A DNA stretch of 64,000 nucleotides from Heterotrichella gracilis (GCA_032358255.1 JAULBX010006997.1:58252-122251); one strand, 5' to 3'. Shown: positions 51,841-62,161, counted from the stretch's first letter. Notes: generated by a model from the sequence alone, not told the origin. Program-made: numbers and translations.

Positions 51841-53781
51841 ATGAATTTTCCTCAAACATATTGTAACAGCCTCACTCGCTACTCGCGCTTTTTAACACGT
51901 GAAGTCAGCATAGGCGATCTTAAAATGGGTGCTTTAAACCCCATTCGTGTGCAAAGCATGACCACTACCGATACCATGGATACCAAAGGCACGGTAGAGC
52001 AAAGTATTCGCATGATTAAAGCCGGTTGTGAATTGGTGCGCATCACAGCGCCCAGCATGAATGAAGCCCGTAATCTCGAATTAATTAAAAAAGAACTAAA
52101 AGCACGCGGGTATAACACACCCATTTGTGCCGATATTCATTTTACTCCAAATGCTGCAGAGTTTGCAGCCAGAGTGATTGAAAAAGTACGCGTGAATCCG
52201 GGTAATTACGCTGATAAGAAAAAATTTGAAACCATCGATTATACCGATTCGGCTTATGAAGCAGAATTAGAACGCATTCGCAACCGCTTTACACCTTTGG
52301 TGAAGATCTGTAAAGAATACGGAACAGCCATGCGTATTGGCACCAATCACGGTTCCTTAAGCGATCGCATCTTAAGTCGTTACGGCGATACCCCACATGG
52401 CATGGTGGAAAGCGCTTTAGAGTTTTTGCGTATTTGTGAAGAGAACGATTATTTTAATATTGTTATTTCTATGAAAGCCAGCAACACCCAGGTAATGGTG
52501 CAAGCATACCGTTTGTTGGTGGCAAAAATGATCGAAACCAATCGCAATTATCCTTTGCATTTAGGAGTGACGGAGGCTGGGGACGGTGAAGACGGGCGTA
52601 TTAAATCTGCTGTTGGTATTGGTACTCTATTAGAAGATGGTTTGGGAGATACCATTCGGGTATCATTAACCGAAGAGCCGGAGTTCGAAATTCCGGTGGC
52701 TAAAATGTTGGCAGAGCGTTATTCCAATAGAAAAGATCATAAAGCCATTGAAGAGATAACATTTAAATTGCCATACGATCCATATGATCACAACCGTCAT
52801 GTCACACATGAGGTGGTGAATATTGGAAATCATAATGTGCCGCGCGTGATTGCTGATTACAGCATGAAAACGGAGGTAACAGCTGCCAGTTTGTTTGGAG
52901 TGGGATATAATTATTCGGTGCCCTTAGATAAATGGAATTTAACCGATATGGCGGTTGATTATTTATTTTTAGGAGATAAAAACATCGATTTCGAAATTCC
53001 GGGGACCTTAGGATTGATCTACAATTCAGAGACCTGGTTAAAAAATAAGGAACAAAATCGTGCGTATCCTTTGTTTTGCGGAGAAGAATTTTTTAAAACA
53101 AAAGAAAGATCTTCCGTTTTAAATTTTGTGGCGGTCACTGTTGAGGTTTTAACCAAAGAGTTTATTGAAAAAATAAAAAACGAAAAAACCATTTGTTTGG
53201 TACTGGACTCGTTTAATACGCATACCATGCCTGAATTACGCCGCATGGCGATAGATCTGGCACACCACAACTGTCGACTTCCTTTTATCATTAAATGCAA
53301 TTACGCGCAGTTAAGTGAAGCGCAATTTCAATTATACAGCAGTACCGATATGGGTGGTTTATTATTGGATGGATTTGGAGATGGAATATGGATTAAGCAG
53401 AAGGACTGTGTCAGCACACAAGTGTGTAATTCAACCGCCTTTGGAATTTTACAAGCTTCCCGCACACGTATTTCTAAAACCGAATACATTTCTTGTCCAA
53501 GTTGCGGACGTACCTTATTTGATCTGCAAGAAACCACACAAAAGATCCGCGAACGAACAGATCATCTAAAAGGCATTAAAATTGGCATCATGGGTTGCAT
53601 AGTGAATGGTCCGGGTGAAATGGCCGATGCCGATTATGGTTATGTAGGAACTGGTCCGGGAAAAATAAGTTTATACAAAGGCAAGGAAGTTGTGAAGAAA
53701 AATGTGACCAGCGAAACGGCGGTAGATGAATTAATAGGATTGATTAGAGAGCATGGTGATTGGGTGGAGAAGGTGGGATAG
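51841..53781 (+). CDS. ispG: 4-hydroxy-3-methylbut-2-enyl diphosphate synthase, long form
   Basis: This 646-residue enzyme of the non-mevalonate isoprenoid pathway has an N-terminal TIM-barrel (about 15-270; VQSMTTTDTMD, ADIHFTPNAA, RIGTNHGSLSDR). A large inserted domain (about 275-530) marks the three-domain form of Bacteroidota and plants. The C-terminal iron-sulfur domain has Cys552 and Cys555 (CPSC), Cys586 (GCIVNGPGE) and Glu593 as cluster ligands. The frame is open from a TTG at 51736, but ATG 51841 fits both the family start and the promoter box. Confidence 0.95.
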   Translation: MNFPQTYCNSLTRYSRFLTREVSIGDLKMGALNPIRVQSMTTTDTMDTKGTVEQSIRMIKAGCELVRITAPSMNEARNLELIKKELKARGYNTPICADIHFTPNAAEFAARVIEKVRVNPGNYADKKKFETIDYTDSAYEAELERIRNRFTPLVKICKEYGTAMRIGTNHGSLSDRILSRYGDTPHGMVESALEFLRICEENDYFNIVISMKASNTQVMVQAYRLLVAKMIETNRNYPLHLGVTEAGDGEDGRIKSAVGIGTLLEDGLGDTIRVSLTEEPEFEIPVAKMLAERYSNRKDHKAIEEITFKLPYDPYDHNRHVTHEVVNIGNHNVPRVIADYSMKTEVTAASLFGVGYNYSVPLDKWNLTDMAVDYLFLGDKNIDFEIPGTLGLIYNSETWLKNKEQNRAYPLFCGEEFFKTKERSSVLNFVAVTVEVLTKEFIEKIKNEKTICLVLDSFNTHTMPELRRMAIDLAHHNCRLPFIIKCNYAQLSEAQFQLYSSTDMGGLLLDGFGDGIWIKQKDCVSTQVCNSTAFGILQASRTRISKTEYISCPSCGRTLFDLQETTQKIRERTDHLKGIKIGIMGCIVNGPGEMADADYGYVGTGPGKISLYKGKEVVKKNVTSETAVDELIGLIREHGDWVEKVG

Positions 53782-53920
53782 AACCTTTAATAGTTGTTTT
53801 TTGATTTTTTAAAATTTAATTTACAGATACCCAATTGCTCTTATCATATAACTATTGATTAGGTATGTGAAGATTTATATCGGGTTTAAGGTAGTTATTC
53901 GGCATGCTTGACAGACAGAC

Positions 53921-54496
53921 ATGAAATCAATTTTTAAAATACTCATTCTATTTCTTTTAAACATCCTAACTTCATGCTTAGGCCCTAAATATGTTTCAAC
54001 AATAGTTTCTGACCATTACGACGAAAAAAAAGATCAGACAACATATACAAAATTTCCTTATGGCAGTCTTAGTCTTTCTGGACAATGGACAAAAACTTCT
54101 CTCAACCAAACAAGTGGACAGCAAAATTTTATATCCAAGGACAGTCTATCAACAGCTTTATTAATAAACGAGGTATCAAATTATCCATTTTACCTTAAAG
54201 GCATGACTTCAAATGAATTCGTGAAGGCTTTTTATAAATGGGATTCAAAATATTTTACCGACAACATGCAAGCAAATTGTACCATAATTAAACAAGACAC
54301 TTTAAACCATTTTATAATTTGGCAATTTATTGCACACAATAACAGATACAATATTGAAAATCAATATTTGTTTGGCTGCGAAAATGGTATCGTGTTTACA
54401 ATATTAGCTCCGACAAGAAAAATGACATTCGAACAAAAAATAGACTTCCTTGAGACAATTTACAAAAACAAGACAGAAGGTAAATGTTGTAATTAA
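53921..54496 (+). CDS. Hypothetical lipoprotein
   Basis: This 191-residue protein has a signal peptide and a lipobox ending LTSC (Cys19). The mature part is beta-rich with scattered aromatic residues and no motif that I know. It begins 139 bases after ispG with no shared-transcript signs. The gene looks more AT-rich than ispG. It ends with CCN, an odd paired-cysteine tail. Probably a cell-envelope protein. Confidence 0.6.
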   Translation: MKSIFKILILFLLNILTSCLGPKYVSTIVSDHYDEKKDQTTYTKFPYGSLSLSGQWTKTSLNQTSGQQNFISKDSLSTALLINEVSNYPFYLKGMTSNEFVKAFYKWDSKYFTDNMQANCTIIKQDTLNHFIIWQFIAHNNRYNIENQYLFGCENGIVFTILAPTRKMTFEQKIDFLETIYKNKTEGKCCN

Positions 54497-54562
54497 AACA
54501 CGACCGCAAACCAAAGAATAATCAATAGCAGGCTCAATTAATCTTTGTCCAAGTAATAATAA

Positions 54563-55099
54563 TTAAACCTTATAACCAATCTTTTTCCTCGGCCTTGGGT
54601 TTTCTTTTTTCTCGATCAATTCGTCTAAATAGTTAAAAACGACTTCTATATTTTGAGAATGATTACTTAGCTTCTTTTTGATCTGCTCTATTTCTAAACG
54701 AAGTTCAGTATTATCTGCTAGAATGACTCTGAGCTTAGTAAATAAGCGAATGATTTGTATATTAACTGAAATAGCTCGTTTACTATTTAATACACTGGAA
54801 AGCATGGCGACACCTTGCTCTGTGAAGGCCATTGGTAAATATTTTATATTTTGACCCTGTTTCAAGGTCACAATTTGTGACCTTGAACTTCCAACCTCTT
54901 CTTTTGTTAGTTCAAACATAAAATCTTCAGGAAAACGATCAATATTACGCTTGACCGCTTGTTTGAGTACTTTAGTTTCGACTTCATATAGTTTTGCTAA
55001 ATCACTATCGAGCATCACTTTTTGGTTTCTAATAAGATAAATTTTGTTTGAAATAAGTTCATCCGGAATACTGAGTTTAATTTCCTTTTTGGGCATCAT
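54563..55099 (-). CDS. ORF6N-domain protein
   Basis: This 178-residue protein has an ORF6N DNA-binding domain (about 14-100): LISNKIYLIRNQKVMLDSDLAKLYEVETKVLKQAVKRNIDRFPEDFMFEL, then AFTEQGVAMLSSVLNS. A helical, coiled-coil-like C-terminus follows (about 125-165). ORF6N domains are found in phage antirepressor-type proteins and in stand-alone chromosomal copies. No other phage gene is near, so it is probably a solitary remnant or a domesticated regulator. Two ATG codons stand in tandem at the start. Confidence 0.9.
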   Translation of the reverse strand: MMPKKEIKLSIPDELISNKIYLIRNQKVMLDSDLAKLYEVETKVLKQAVKRNIDRFPEDFMFELTKEEVGSSRSQIVTLKQGQNIKYLPMAFTEQGVAMLSSVLNSKRAISVNIQIIRLFTKLRVILADNTELRLEIEQIKKKLSNHSQNIEVVFNYLDELIEKKENPRPRKKIGYKV

Positions 55100-55249
55100 C
55101 TTATAAATTGATAGTGTGAAATTAATCGATTTCAGAAATAGGTCTTGCTATGTTTTATAGAACCTTAAAAATTCATAATTGATAGAAAATAGTCAACCTT
55201 CAGTATTTTTTTATATCTTTATAATACTAACTATGTAAAGACCTTACCC

Positions 55250-56830
55250 ATGAAGTATTTTACTACCCTCATTAACCTCGCCTTCTTTTTTATTTGTTTT
55301 CAGTTAAATGCACAGCATACTTATTCTAAAGTTTATTATAATGGTAATTCTAATGATTGGAATGGTTTCTTATATAACAAGTCCATTATTGCTGCACCCG
55401 ATAATGGTTGTTTGATAAGTGGAAGCACGGGCACAACTGGGATTTTGATAAGAATTGATTCTTTGGGTAATGAAATATGGAACAAAACGTTGAATCCTAC
55501 CTTAGAAATAAGTGATTTAGTGGAAGGATTAGATACTTCTTATTACGTAATTGGAAAGCGGATAGAATCTTTTTCTGATTATGTGAATCTGATAAAATTA
55601 AACTTCCACGGTGGCATCGTTTGGAGTCGAAAAATTCAGTACCCTTCTTATCAAGATCTTGAACCAATTTCTATTAAAGTCACTGCTGACTCCGGTCTTG
55701 TTTTCTGTGGAAGAACATCTAGTGTCTCCCCTCAAACATTTGTTACGAAAGTAGATCTAAATGGAAACATTCAATGGAGTCGTATTCTTCAAGTTAATAA
55801 TTCTGCAGCTACTTTTTGTTCGATAGCTCAAACCCCAGACTCCGGATTTGTTCTTGCAGGTAGCATCAATCAAAATAAAGCGGTAATTCTTAAATTGACC
55901 AAATCTGGAAATCTGTCTTGGTCTAAATCATATTTGATTGACAGTTCAATAACAAGCCAGGGAATGGAAGTTTTAGTGTATAGAAACAAACTTTATACTT
56001 TATTTTCAGCAGGCGGCTTGAATTTGCTTGCTAAGCCAATTTTTGTTGTAACGGATTTAACTGGTAATTTTATTTTCGCAAAAGAATATGACTTATATCT
56101 TAAATATGATTCAAACTTGGAGAAAAAACATTATTTAATTAAAACAGGGGATTCTGGTTTTTTGATCAATAGTAGCGAATATTTTTACAATGGAGTGCAA
56201 GGTGAGTTTACAAAAATAGACTCCTTAGGTTCTCCATTATGGAGATGCAGTGTTTATTTGGTGAAAGGAGGCGATGCGGCACAATTGAAAGATAAAGGTT
56301 ATGTATTAATAGTGGGAGGTCCCGTTCCTGGTATTAAATCGACTTCTAGTTCACTACCCCAGGTAGGCTTGATAAAATTAGATTCTGCTGGTATTGGTAT
56401 TTGCTCACACAAAAACAGTGTCGGAGCTTCAAGTATAACAATGACCTCAGTGAATGAAACATTTAGTCAAACTTCAATTGGTTTATCGCAAGTAGAAAAT
56501 GTTTTTTTAAACTCTATACAGATCACATCTGAATTAGGATGTGTTGAATTTATTGGCGGCATTCACGACTTCTCCACAACCAATCAGATCTCCATTTTCC
56601 CCAATCCTTCTTCCGGAATAGTTTCGGTCACTATGGCCAATCAACCAAACAGCCCCTTAAAATTCAGCCTCATCAACCTAACCGGTCAAACTGTTTTTGA
56701 AAAAATAGTTAGCACACATGAAACTACTGTTACGATTGATTGTAACTCACTTCCTCCTTCTATGTATGTACTTCAAGTTACTTCTAAAGGAGAAGTCATC
56801 GGCACAAAACAACTTATAATAACTCCATAA
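55250..56830 (+). CDS. Secreted beta-propeller-like protein with T9SS sorting domain
   Basis: This 526-residue protein has a signal peptide (1-22, ending LNAQ). Repeated units of about 50 residues of the type DSGFVLAGSxNxNKAVILKLTKSGNLSWSK occupy about 45-400; such units often form beta-propellers in Bacteroidota surface proteins. A type A T9SS sorting domain ends the protein (about 445-526; IFPNPSSGIVSV, SMYVLQV). Ligand unknown. It is monocistronic, with a strong terminator directly after the stop. Confidence 0.85.
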   Translation: MKYFTTLINLAFFFICFQLNAQHTYSKVYYNGNSNDWNGFLYNKSIIAAPDNGCLISGSTGTTGILIRIDSLGNEIWNKTLNPTLEISDLVEGLDTSYYVIGKRIESFSDYVNLIKLNFHGGIVWSRKIQYPSYQDLEPISIKVTADSGLVFCGRTSSVSPQTFVTKVDLNGNIQWSRILQVNNSAATFCSIAQTPDSGFVLAGSINQNKAVILKLTKSGNLSWSKSYLIDSSITSQGMEVLVYRNKLYTLFSAGGLNLLAKPIFVVTDLTGNFIFAKEYDLYLKYDSNLEKKHYLIKTGDSGFLINSSEYFYNGVQGEFTKIDSLGSPLWRCSVYLVKGGDAAQLKDKGYVLIVGGPVPGIKSTSSSLPQVGLIKLDSAGIGICSHKNSVGASSITMTSVNETFSQTSIGLSQVENVFLNSIQITSELGCVEFIGGIHDFSTTNQISIFPNPSSGIVSVTMANQPNSPLKFSLINLTGQTVFEKIVSTHETTVTIDCNSLPPSMYVLQVTSKGEVIGTKQLIITP

Positions 56831-56856
56831 AAAAAGCCCTTTTTTCAAAGGGCTTT
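56828..56856. terminator. Bidirectional terminator between a T9SS gene and fumC
   Basis: A perfect 11-bp inverted repeat (AAAAGCCCTTT at 56831-56841 with 56846-56856) has a 4-nt loop, with A-rich DNA on the left and T-rich DNA on the right. It serves both converging genes. Confidence 0.92.
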
Positions 56857-56877
56857 TCTTTTCAAAAAAAAAGAATT

Positions 56878-58275
56878 TTATTTTAAACTTCCAATCATGT
56901 CCTCAGGTTTTACCCATTGGTCAAATTGTTCATTGGTCACATAACCTAATTCAATCGCTGCTTCACGCAAGGTTTTATTTCCTTTGTGTGCGGTCTTAGC
57001 GATCTTCGCAGCTTTTTCATAGCCAATGTGTGTGTTCAAAGCAGTAACTAACATCAAGGAGTTTTCTAAATGTTGTTTGAGCATTGGTAAATTCGGCTCA
57101 ATGCCATCAGCACATTTTTCAGTGAAACTCACACAAGCGTCCCCAATTAGGCGCGCAGACTGCAATACATTCGCTGCGATCACCGGTTTAAACACATTTA
57201 ATTCAAAATGACCCATAGAACCACCAATGGTGACTGCCACATCATTGCCCATGACCTGAGCGCAAACCATGGTCATGGCTTCAGGTTGAGTTGGATTTAC
57301 TTTACCCGGCATAATGGAAGAACCCGGCTCATTATCCGGTATAATAATTTCTCCAATACCACAACGCGGGCCGGAAGATAACATTCTCACATCATTGGCA
57401 ATTTTCATCAAAGCAACTGCAGTCCGTTTTAAAGCACCACTTAATTCCACCATGGCATCATGCGCAGCTAGAGATTCAAATTTGTTCGGAGCAGTTACAA
57501 ATGGTAATTTGGTTAATTCGGCAATTTTTTTCGCTACCAACACATCGTATCCTTTTGGGGTATTTAAACCTGTACCAACAGCAGTTCCCCCCAATGCCAA
57601 TTCTTTCACAGCTTCCAAAGCGCTTTTTAAAGCGCGAATACTCATGTCTATTTGTTGAACATAGCCGCTAAACTCTTGTCCTAACGACAATGGCGTAGCA
57701 TCCATAAAATGGGTTCGGCCGGTTTTAATAATGTTTTTCCACGACTCTGCTTTTTTATGTAAAGAGTTACGTAATTTTTCTAATCCCGGAATGGTGATTT
57801 CTACTACTTGTTTGTATGCCGCAATGTGCATAGCGGTAGGGTAGGTGTCATTACTGGATTGCGATTTATTCACATCATCATTTGGATGTAATACTTTTTT
57901 CTCATCTGCTAAATTTCCGCCATTCAATACATGTGCTCGGTAAGCGATCACTTCATTGGCGTTCATATTACTTTGCGTGCCCGAACCTGTTTGCCAGATC
58001 ACTAATGGAAACTGATCATCTAATTTACCGGCAATAATTTCGTTGCAGGCTTTGGCGATTAGATCACATTTTTCTTTTGTTAATACGCCTAATTCGCAAT
58101 TTGCCAATGCAGCTGCTTTTTTGAGGTATCCAAAAGCATAAATAATTTCTTTAGGCATACTGGCCTCTGGACCAATTTTAAAGTTATTGCGACTGCGCTC
58201 TGTTTGAGCTCCCCAATAAACATGTGCAGGTACTTTTACCTCACCCATGGTGTCTGTTTCTATTCTGAATTCCAT
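56878..58275 (-). CDS. fumC: Fumarate hydratase class II
   Basis: This 465-residue enzyme of the fumarase/aspartase superfamily has the signature [11 protein letters not shown] (about 318-328), [11 protein letters not shown] with the catalytic-region histidine, and [19 protein letters not shown]. It hydrates fumarate to malate in the TCA cycle. Iron-sulfur clusters are not used in class II. Full length, monocistronic, with a perfect -7 box 18 bases upstream. Confidence 0.96.
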   Translation of the reverse strand: MEFRIETDTMGEVKVPAHVYWGAQTERSRNNFKIGPEASMPKEIIYAFGYLKKAAALANCELGVLTKEKCDLIAKACNEIIAGKLDDQFPLVIWQTGSGTQSNMNANEVIAYRAHVLNGGNLADEKKVLHPNDDVNKSQSSNDTYPTAMHIAAYKQVVEITIPGLEKLRNSLHKKAESWKNIIKTGRTHFMDATPLSLGQEFSGYVQQIDMSIRALKSALEAVKELALGGTAVGTGLNTPKGYDVLVAKKIAELTKLPFVTAPNKFESLAAHDAMVELSGALKRTAVALMKIANDVRMLSSGPRCGIGEIIIPDNEPGSSIMPGKVNPTQPEAMTMVCAQVMGNDVAVTIGGSMGHFELNVFKPVIAANVLQSARLIGDACVSFTEKCADGIEPNLPMLKQHLENSLMLVTALNTHIGYEKAAKIAKTAHKGNKTLREAAIELGYVTNEQFDQWVKPEDMIGSLK

Positions 58276-58293
58276 AATTTAAATATTGAAGGG

Positions 58294-58301
58294 CAAAGGT
58301 A
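58294..58301 (-). promoter_or_regulatory. fumC -7 box candidate
   Basis: TACCTTTG on the minus strand matches TAnnTTTG exactly, 18 bases before the fumC start codon. No TTG is seen at the usual -33 spacing. Confidence 0.45.
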
Positions 58302-58354
58302 GCAATTAATGAAATTCTCGCTAATAAAAATGTGGTATTTTAAACTGTCTTTTA

Positions 58355-59101
58355 TCAGTTTTCCGCAACGGAAGAAGCGCCTTTTTGTTTCTGTTGAAGA
58401 TACAGATCAAGGCTGCAAGGCTCTATTTGATTGGCATCGAGCCATAAAACACCCTGGCGTGAAAAATCGAGCAGCGAAAATCCCAATCCTGTATATTTTG
58501 AGTGTTTTAATTCAGGTTCCTTTGCAAGGGATTTATACTCACGGGCCAAATAATCATATCCATCCAGTTCATAGAGTTTATTCTCTTCAATGATCTTAAT
58601 CAATTGCTGGGCATAGGTGGCAGAGGTAGCATACCCTGTTTCTTTTAAACCCAAACACCAGCCTTTATAATCGTATAACGATAGTTTGAAAAGTGCGGCA
58701 TAACGTGGCCGGCTGCTTAAAAAAAAGCTGTGATCTAAGTAAGAGTCAGTGATCTTCTCGTATTTTCTAAAACATTCATTCAAAGTGTCATCATCTTTAA
58801 TAATGGTATCCCCTATCCAGGTCGTGTGACATTTAATTCCAAAATGGTTATTTGATTTTTGAGCCAGAGCACTGCTTCCACTGCTGCTTTCATAAATTGC
58901 CTGTGCTAAAGTGACACTCGCCGGAATTTTATAGGCCGCCATTTGTTGAATAGCAATCAAAGAATAGGTTTCAATATAATTGTAGATCTTGAACTGCGGA
59001 GGCTGCGCCACAAGATTAAAAGAAAGGAATGTGATCAGTAAAATCACCGACAGACGGATTTTACCTTTTCGTTGATATATGCGCAAACCCTTACGAATCA
59101 T
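58355..59101 (-). CDS. Glucosaminidase-domain protein (GH73-like murein hydrolase)
   Basis: This 248-residue protein has an N-terminal signal or anchor (about 15-33) and a glucosaminidase domain (about 42-190). LAQAIYESSSGSSALAQKSNNHFGIKC carries the expected catalytic glutamate, and FRKYEKITDSYLDHSFFL and YATSATYAQQLIKII follow. It probably cuts the GlcNAc-MurNAc backbone of peptidoglycan. The LysM repeats often found after this domain in the phylum are absent. It is divergent from the GH3/beta-lactamase fusion, which also fits cell-wall turnover. Confidence 0.88.
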   Translation of the reverse strand: MIRKGLRIYQRKGKIRLSVILLITFLSFNLVAQPPQFKIYNYIETYSLIAIQQMAAYKIPASVTLAQAIYESSSGSSALAQKSNNHFGIKCHTTWIGDTIIKDDDTLNECFRKYEKITDSYLDHSFFLSSRPRYAALFKLSLYDYKGWCLGLKETGYATSATYAQQLIKIIEENKLYELDGYDYLAREYKSLAKEPELKHSKYTGLGFSLLDFSRQGVLWLDANQIEPCSLDLYLQQKQKGASSVAEN

Positions 59102-59108
59102 CTATTCA

Positions 59109-59116
59109 CAAAAATA
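59109..59116 (-). promoter_or_regulatory. -7 box candidate for the glucosaminidase gene
   Basis: TATTTTTG on the minus strand fits TAnnTTTG and is only 7 bases before the start codon, implying a nearly leaderless transcript if real. Confidence 0.35.
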
Positions 59117-59203
59117 GAAGACCACACTCATCCATTTGACAAAGATTCATTTACATATGAACAACCGATTTTTGAAAAACCCATCTTCAGGCAGTACTGA
59201 GGT

Positions 59204-59211
59204 ACTTTTGA
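59204..59211 (+). promoter_or_regulatory. -7 box candidate for the GH3/beta-lactamase gene
   Basis: TACTTTTG fits TAnnTTTG exactly, 19 bases before the start codon. No matching -33 TTG is seen. Confidence 0.4.
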
Positions 59212-59230
59212 TTAGTTTAACTTTAAAGCT

Positions 59231-62161
59231 ATGAATTACCCCTACAAATTACTTTTTGCAGGCTTTATACTTGCTTTCTTTTCGTTTACCGATCCTCCTA
59301 AAAAAAAGAAGGATCCTGATTTTGTTTCTATTCAAAACAAGTGGGTAGATTCAGTGTTTAATTCATTGTCTGCACAGGAAAAAATTGCTCAACTGTTTAT
59401 GGTGGCTGCTTACAGCAACAAAGACATGAAGCATGTAAAAGAAATAAAAGACCTTATTGCAGACTACAATATTGGTGGCTTAATTTGGATGCAAGGTGGT
59501 CCCTTAAGACAAGGCAAAATGGCTAACTACTTTCAGTCAATCGCTAAAACACCTTTGCTTTATAGCATGGATGCTGAATGGGGACTGGCCATGCGTTTGG
59601 ATAGCACACCGCGTTATCCAAAACAAATGACCTTAGGCGCTATTCAAAATGATTCATTGATATATTGGATGGGCAAGCAAGTGGCCATTGACTGCAAGCG
59701 ACTTGGAGTACACGTTAATTTTGCGCCGGTGGCCGATGTCAATAATAATCCAAATAATCCGGTGATTGGATTGCGCAGTTTTGGTGAGAATAAAATAAAG
59801 GTGGCTCAAAAAGCTTACATGTATATGCAAGGTATGCAGACGGAGCATGTGATGGCAAACGGAAAACATTTTCCCGGTCATGGTGATACCGATACCGACT
59901 CTCATTTAGGATTACCTCAAATAAATCATTCTGTTGCACGACTTGACTCGCTTGAATTGTATCCGTTTCAGTATCTATTTGACAGAGGCCTGGCGAGTGT
60001 AATGGTGGCTCATTTAAATGTGCCAAGTTTAGATACCACAAAAAATCTTCCTTCAACCTTGTCTCCAAAAATAATCAACAACCTCCTTAAAACTAAAATG
60101 GCATACAAGGGACTTGTGTTTACTGATGCCTTAAATATGAAAGGAGTGTCTAACGCCTATGCGCCTGGAATTGTAGATGTCAAGGCTCTTTTAGCAGGTA
60201 ACGATGTGTTGTTATTTAGTGGGGATGTTCCTAAAGCCATTGAAGAAATAAAAAAGGCGATCAGCGAAGGAAAAATCAGCCAAAATGAAATTGATGAACG
60301 ATGCAAAAAGATCATCAAGGCTAAATACTGGTGTGGCTTAAATAGCAAACAAGAAATTGTAACACGTAATTTATACAAAGAACTTAACTCCAAACAAAGT
60401 GAAGAACTCAATTACAAACTGGCTGAAGCCGCTATTACCTTAGTGAAAAATGAAAATAATTTTTTACCATTGAAACTGACAGATAGTTTGAGAATTCTAG
60501 AATTATCTTTTGGAGTGACAGAAGCCAATTCGCTTGGTGCCACCATGAAAAATTATGCCTACGTTGAACATGCCGGTTTGGCGCACGATGCAAAGCCGGA
60601 GGAAATTGCCCGCACCTTTCAACAGATCAACGAATCAGACATCATTGTACTGCAATTAAATAAAGCAACAGCCAAAGCCGAAAATAATTATGGGGTTGGA
60701 GAACAAACTCTGAGAATGATTGATTCTCTTTCAAAAAAGAAACCAACTATTTTGGTCTTACCTACCAATCCTTATGTTTTGAATAAATTAAGTTCTATTT
60801 CAAATTTTAAAGCCATCATTGTGGCATACGAATATTTACCTTCTCTTTTAAAAGCCTCTGCCAATGCTATCATGGGGGTAAGTTCGGTGAATGGAAAATT
60901 ACCGGTAAGCACAAAGTACTTTAATTACGGCAGTGGATTAAACTTAACGGCGCGAAATCCGGAAACAAACCTTCTGGTCAAGGAAGAATATTATAAACGG
61001 AAATTTGGAACCATAGATAGTATTGCCCTCACCGGCATTCAGGAAAAAGCCTATCCGGGTTGTCAGATCGTAGCATTAAAGGACGGTGAGATCATTTATC
61101 AAAAATCGTTTGGCAATTACACCTACAGTCAGGATTCAAAAAAAGTAGACAACGGTACCTTTTACGATTTAGCCAGCCTCACTAAAATAGCAGCGACTTC
61201 TTTGGCCTTAATGAAATTAAATTCAGAAGGGAAATTTGATTACAAAAAAACACTTGGATTTTATTTGCCTTATCTGGCAGGAACAGATAAAGAAAATTTG
61301 GTGATTGAAGATGTATTGGCCCATCAAGCGGGCTTGCAGGCATGGATCCCGTTCTATCTGGCAACAGTACAAAAAAGTGGCGATTATCAACCCGGTATTT
61401 ATTCTAAAAAACAATCGGTAGATTATCCTACCCAAGTGGCCAATAAATTATATATCACGAAAGGATTTAATGATTCTATTTACAAACGCATCATTGCTTC
61501 TAAGATCGATAAACCTGGAAAATATTTATACAGCGATATTGGATACTATTTCATGCAACAGATCATCGAACAGCAAACACAACAAAAATTAAACACCTAT
61601 GTTCAGGAATTGTATTTTAAAATTGGATTAGGCCTGACCTATCTTCCACTAAATTATTTTTCAAAACTGCAAATTGCACCCACCGAAAATGATGAAAAAT
61701 TTCGTAAACAGATTTTGCAAGGATACGTGCATGATCCCGGTGCAGCCTTGTTAGGAGGGGTTGCAGCGCATGCGGGTTTATTCGGCAATGCCTTAGATGT
61801 GGCAAAAGTGATGCAGTTATTTTTAAACAAGGGTGAAATAAATGGGGTTCGTTTAATCGATAGTAATGTGGTGAAAGAGTATACAGCCTGCCGTTTTTGC
61901 CCGGGCAATAGAAGGGGTTTATGTTTTGAAAAGCCGGAACAGGATAGTAAAAAAGACAGTCCGGTGAATGCGGATTGTAGTTTAGATAGTTTTGGTCATT
62001 CGGGTTATACAGGCACCTTTGCATGGGCCGATCCTAAAAATAATTTAGTAGTGGTGTTTTTAAGTAATCGGGTATATCCGGATGCTGAAGACAATCGATT
62101 GGCTAAATCGGGAATAAGAGGAAAAATTCACAAGGCATTTTACGACGCTTTAAAACAATAA
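59231..62161 (+). CDS. GH3 (NagZ-like) glycosidase fused to a beta-lactamase-family serine hydrolase
   Basis: This 976-residue protein has a signal peptide (1 to about 20) and a GH3 domain (about 35-580). KHFPGHGDTDTDSHLGLP holds the NagZ-type His/Asp dyad (His near 228), and the nucleophile Asp299 is in FTDALNMKG. A penicillin-binding/beta-lactamase-fold domain follows (about 590-970) with SLTK (649-652), YSDIGYY and HSGYTG in place of the usual SxxK, YxN and KTG. It probably removes GlcNAc from murein pieces and hydrolyses a linked ester or amide in the periplasm. It is one continuous frame. Confidence 0.9.
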   Translation: MNYPYKLLFAGFILAFFSFTDPPKKKKDPDFVSIQNKWVDSVFNSLSAQEKIAQLFMVAAYSNKDMKHVKEIKDLIADYNIGGLIWMQGGPLRQGKMANYFQSIAKTPLLYSMDAEWGLAMRLDSTPRYPKQMTLGAIQNDSLIYWMGKQVAIDCKRLGVHVNFAPVADVNNNPNNPVIGLRSFGENKIKVAQKAYMYMQGMQTEHVMANGKHFPGHGDTDTDSHLGLPQINHSVARLDSLELYPFQYLFDRGLASVMVAHLNVPSLDTTKNLPSTLSPKIINNLLKTKMAYKGLVFTDALNMKGVSNAYAPGIVDVKALLAGNDVLLFSGDVPKAIEEIKKAISEGKISQNEIDERCKKIIKAKYWCGLNSKQEIVTRNLYKELNSKQSEELNYKLAEAAITLVKNENNFLPLKLTDSLRILELSFGVTEANSLGATMKNYAYVEHAGLAHDAKPEEIARTFQQINESDIIVLQLNKATAKAENNYGVGEQTLRMIDSLSKKKPTILVLPTNPYVLNKLSSISNFKAIIVAYEYLPSLLKASANAIMGVSSVNGKLPVSTKYFNYGSGLNLTARNPETNLLVKEEYYKRKFGTIDSIALTGIQEKAYPGCQIVALKDGEIIYQKSFGNYTYSQDSKKVDNGTFYDLASLTKIAATSLALMKLNSEGKFDYKKTLGFYLPYLAGTDKENLVIEDVLAHQAGLQAWIPFYLATVQKSGDYQPGIYSKKQSVDYPTQVANKLYITKGFNDSIYKRIIASKIDKPGKYLYSDIGYYFMQQIIEQQTQQKLNTYVQELYFKIGLGLTYLPLNYFSKLQIAPTENDEKFRKQILQGYVHDPGAALLGGVAAHAGLFGNALDVAKVMQLFLNKGEINGVRLIDSNVVKEYTACRFCPGNRRGLCFEKPEQDSKKDSPVNADCSLDSFGHSGYTGTFAWADPKNNLVVVFLSNRVYPDAEDNRLAKSGIRGKIHKAFYDALKQ

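Noticed and set aside
55205-55235. TATCTTTA as a promoter for the T9SS gene at 55250
   Set aside because: It matches TAnnTTTG at 7 of 8 but has no TTG at 19-21 bases upstream, and the AT-rich background makes chance likely.
58309-58593. 94-codon plus-strand frame across the 3' end of the glucosaminidase gene
   Set aside because: It lies antisense to a clear glucosaminidase gene and its product resembles no protein.
61617-62024. 135-codon minus-strand frame within the GH3/beta-lactamase gene
   Set aside because: Antisense shadow of a well-supported coding region; composition is not protein-like.
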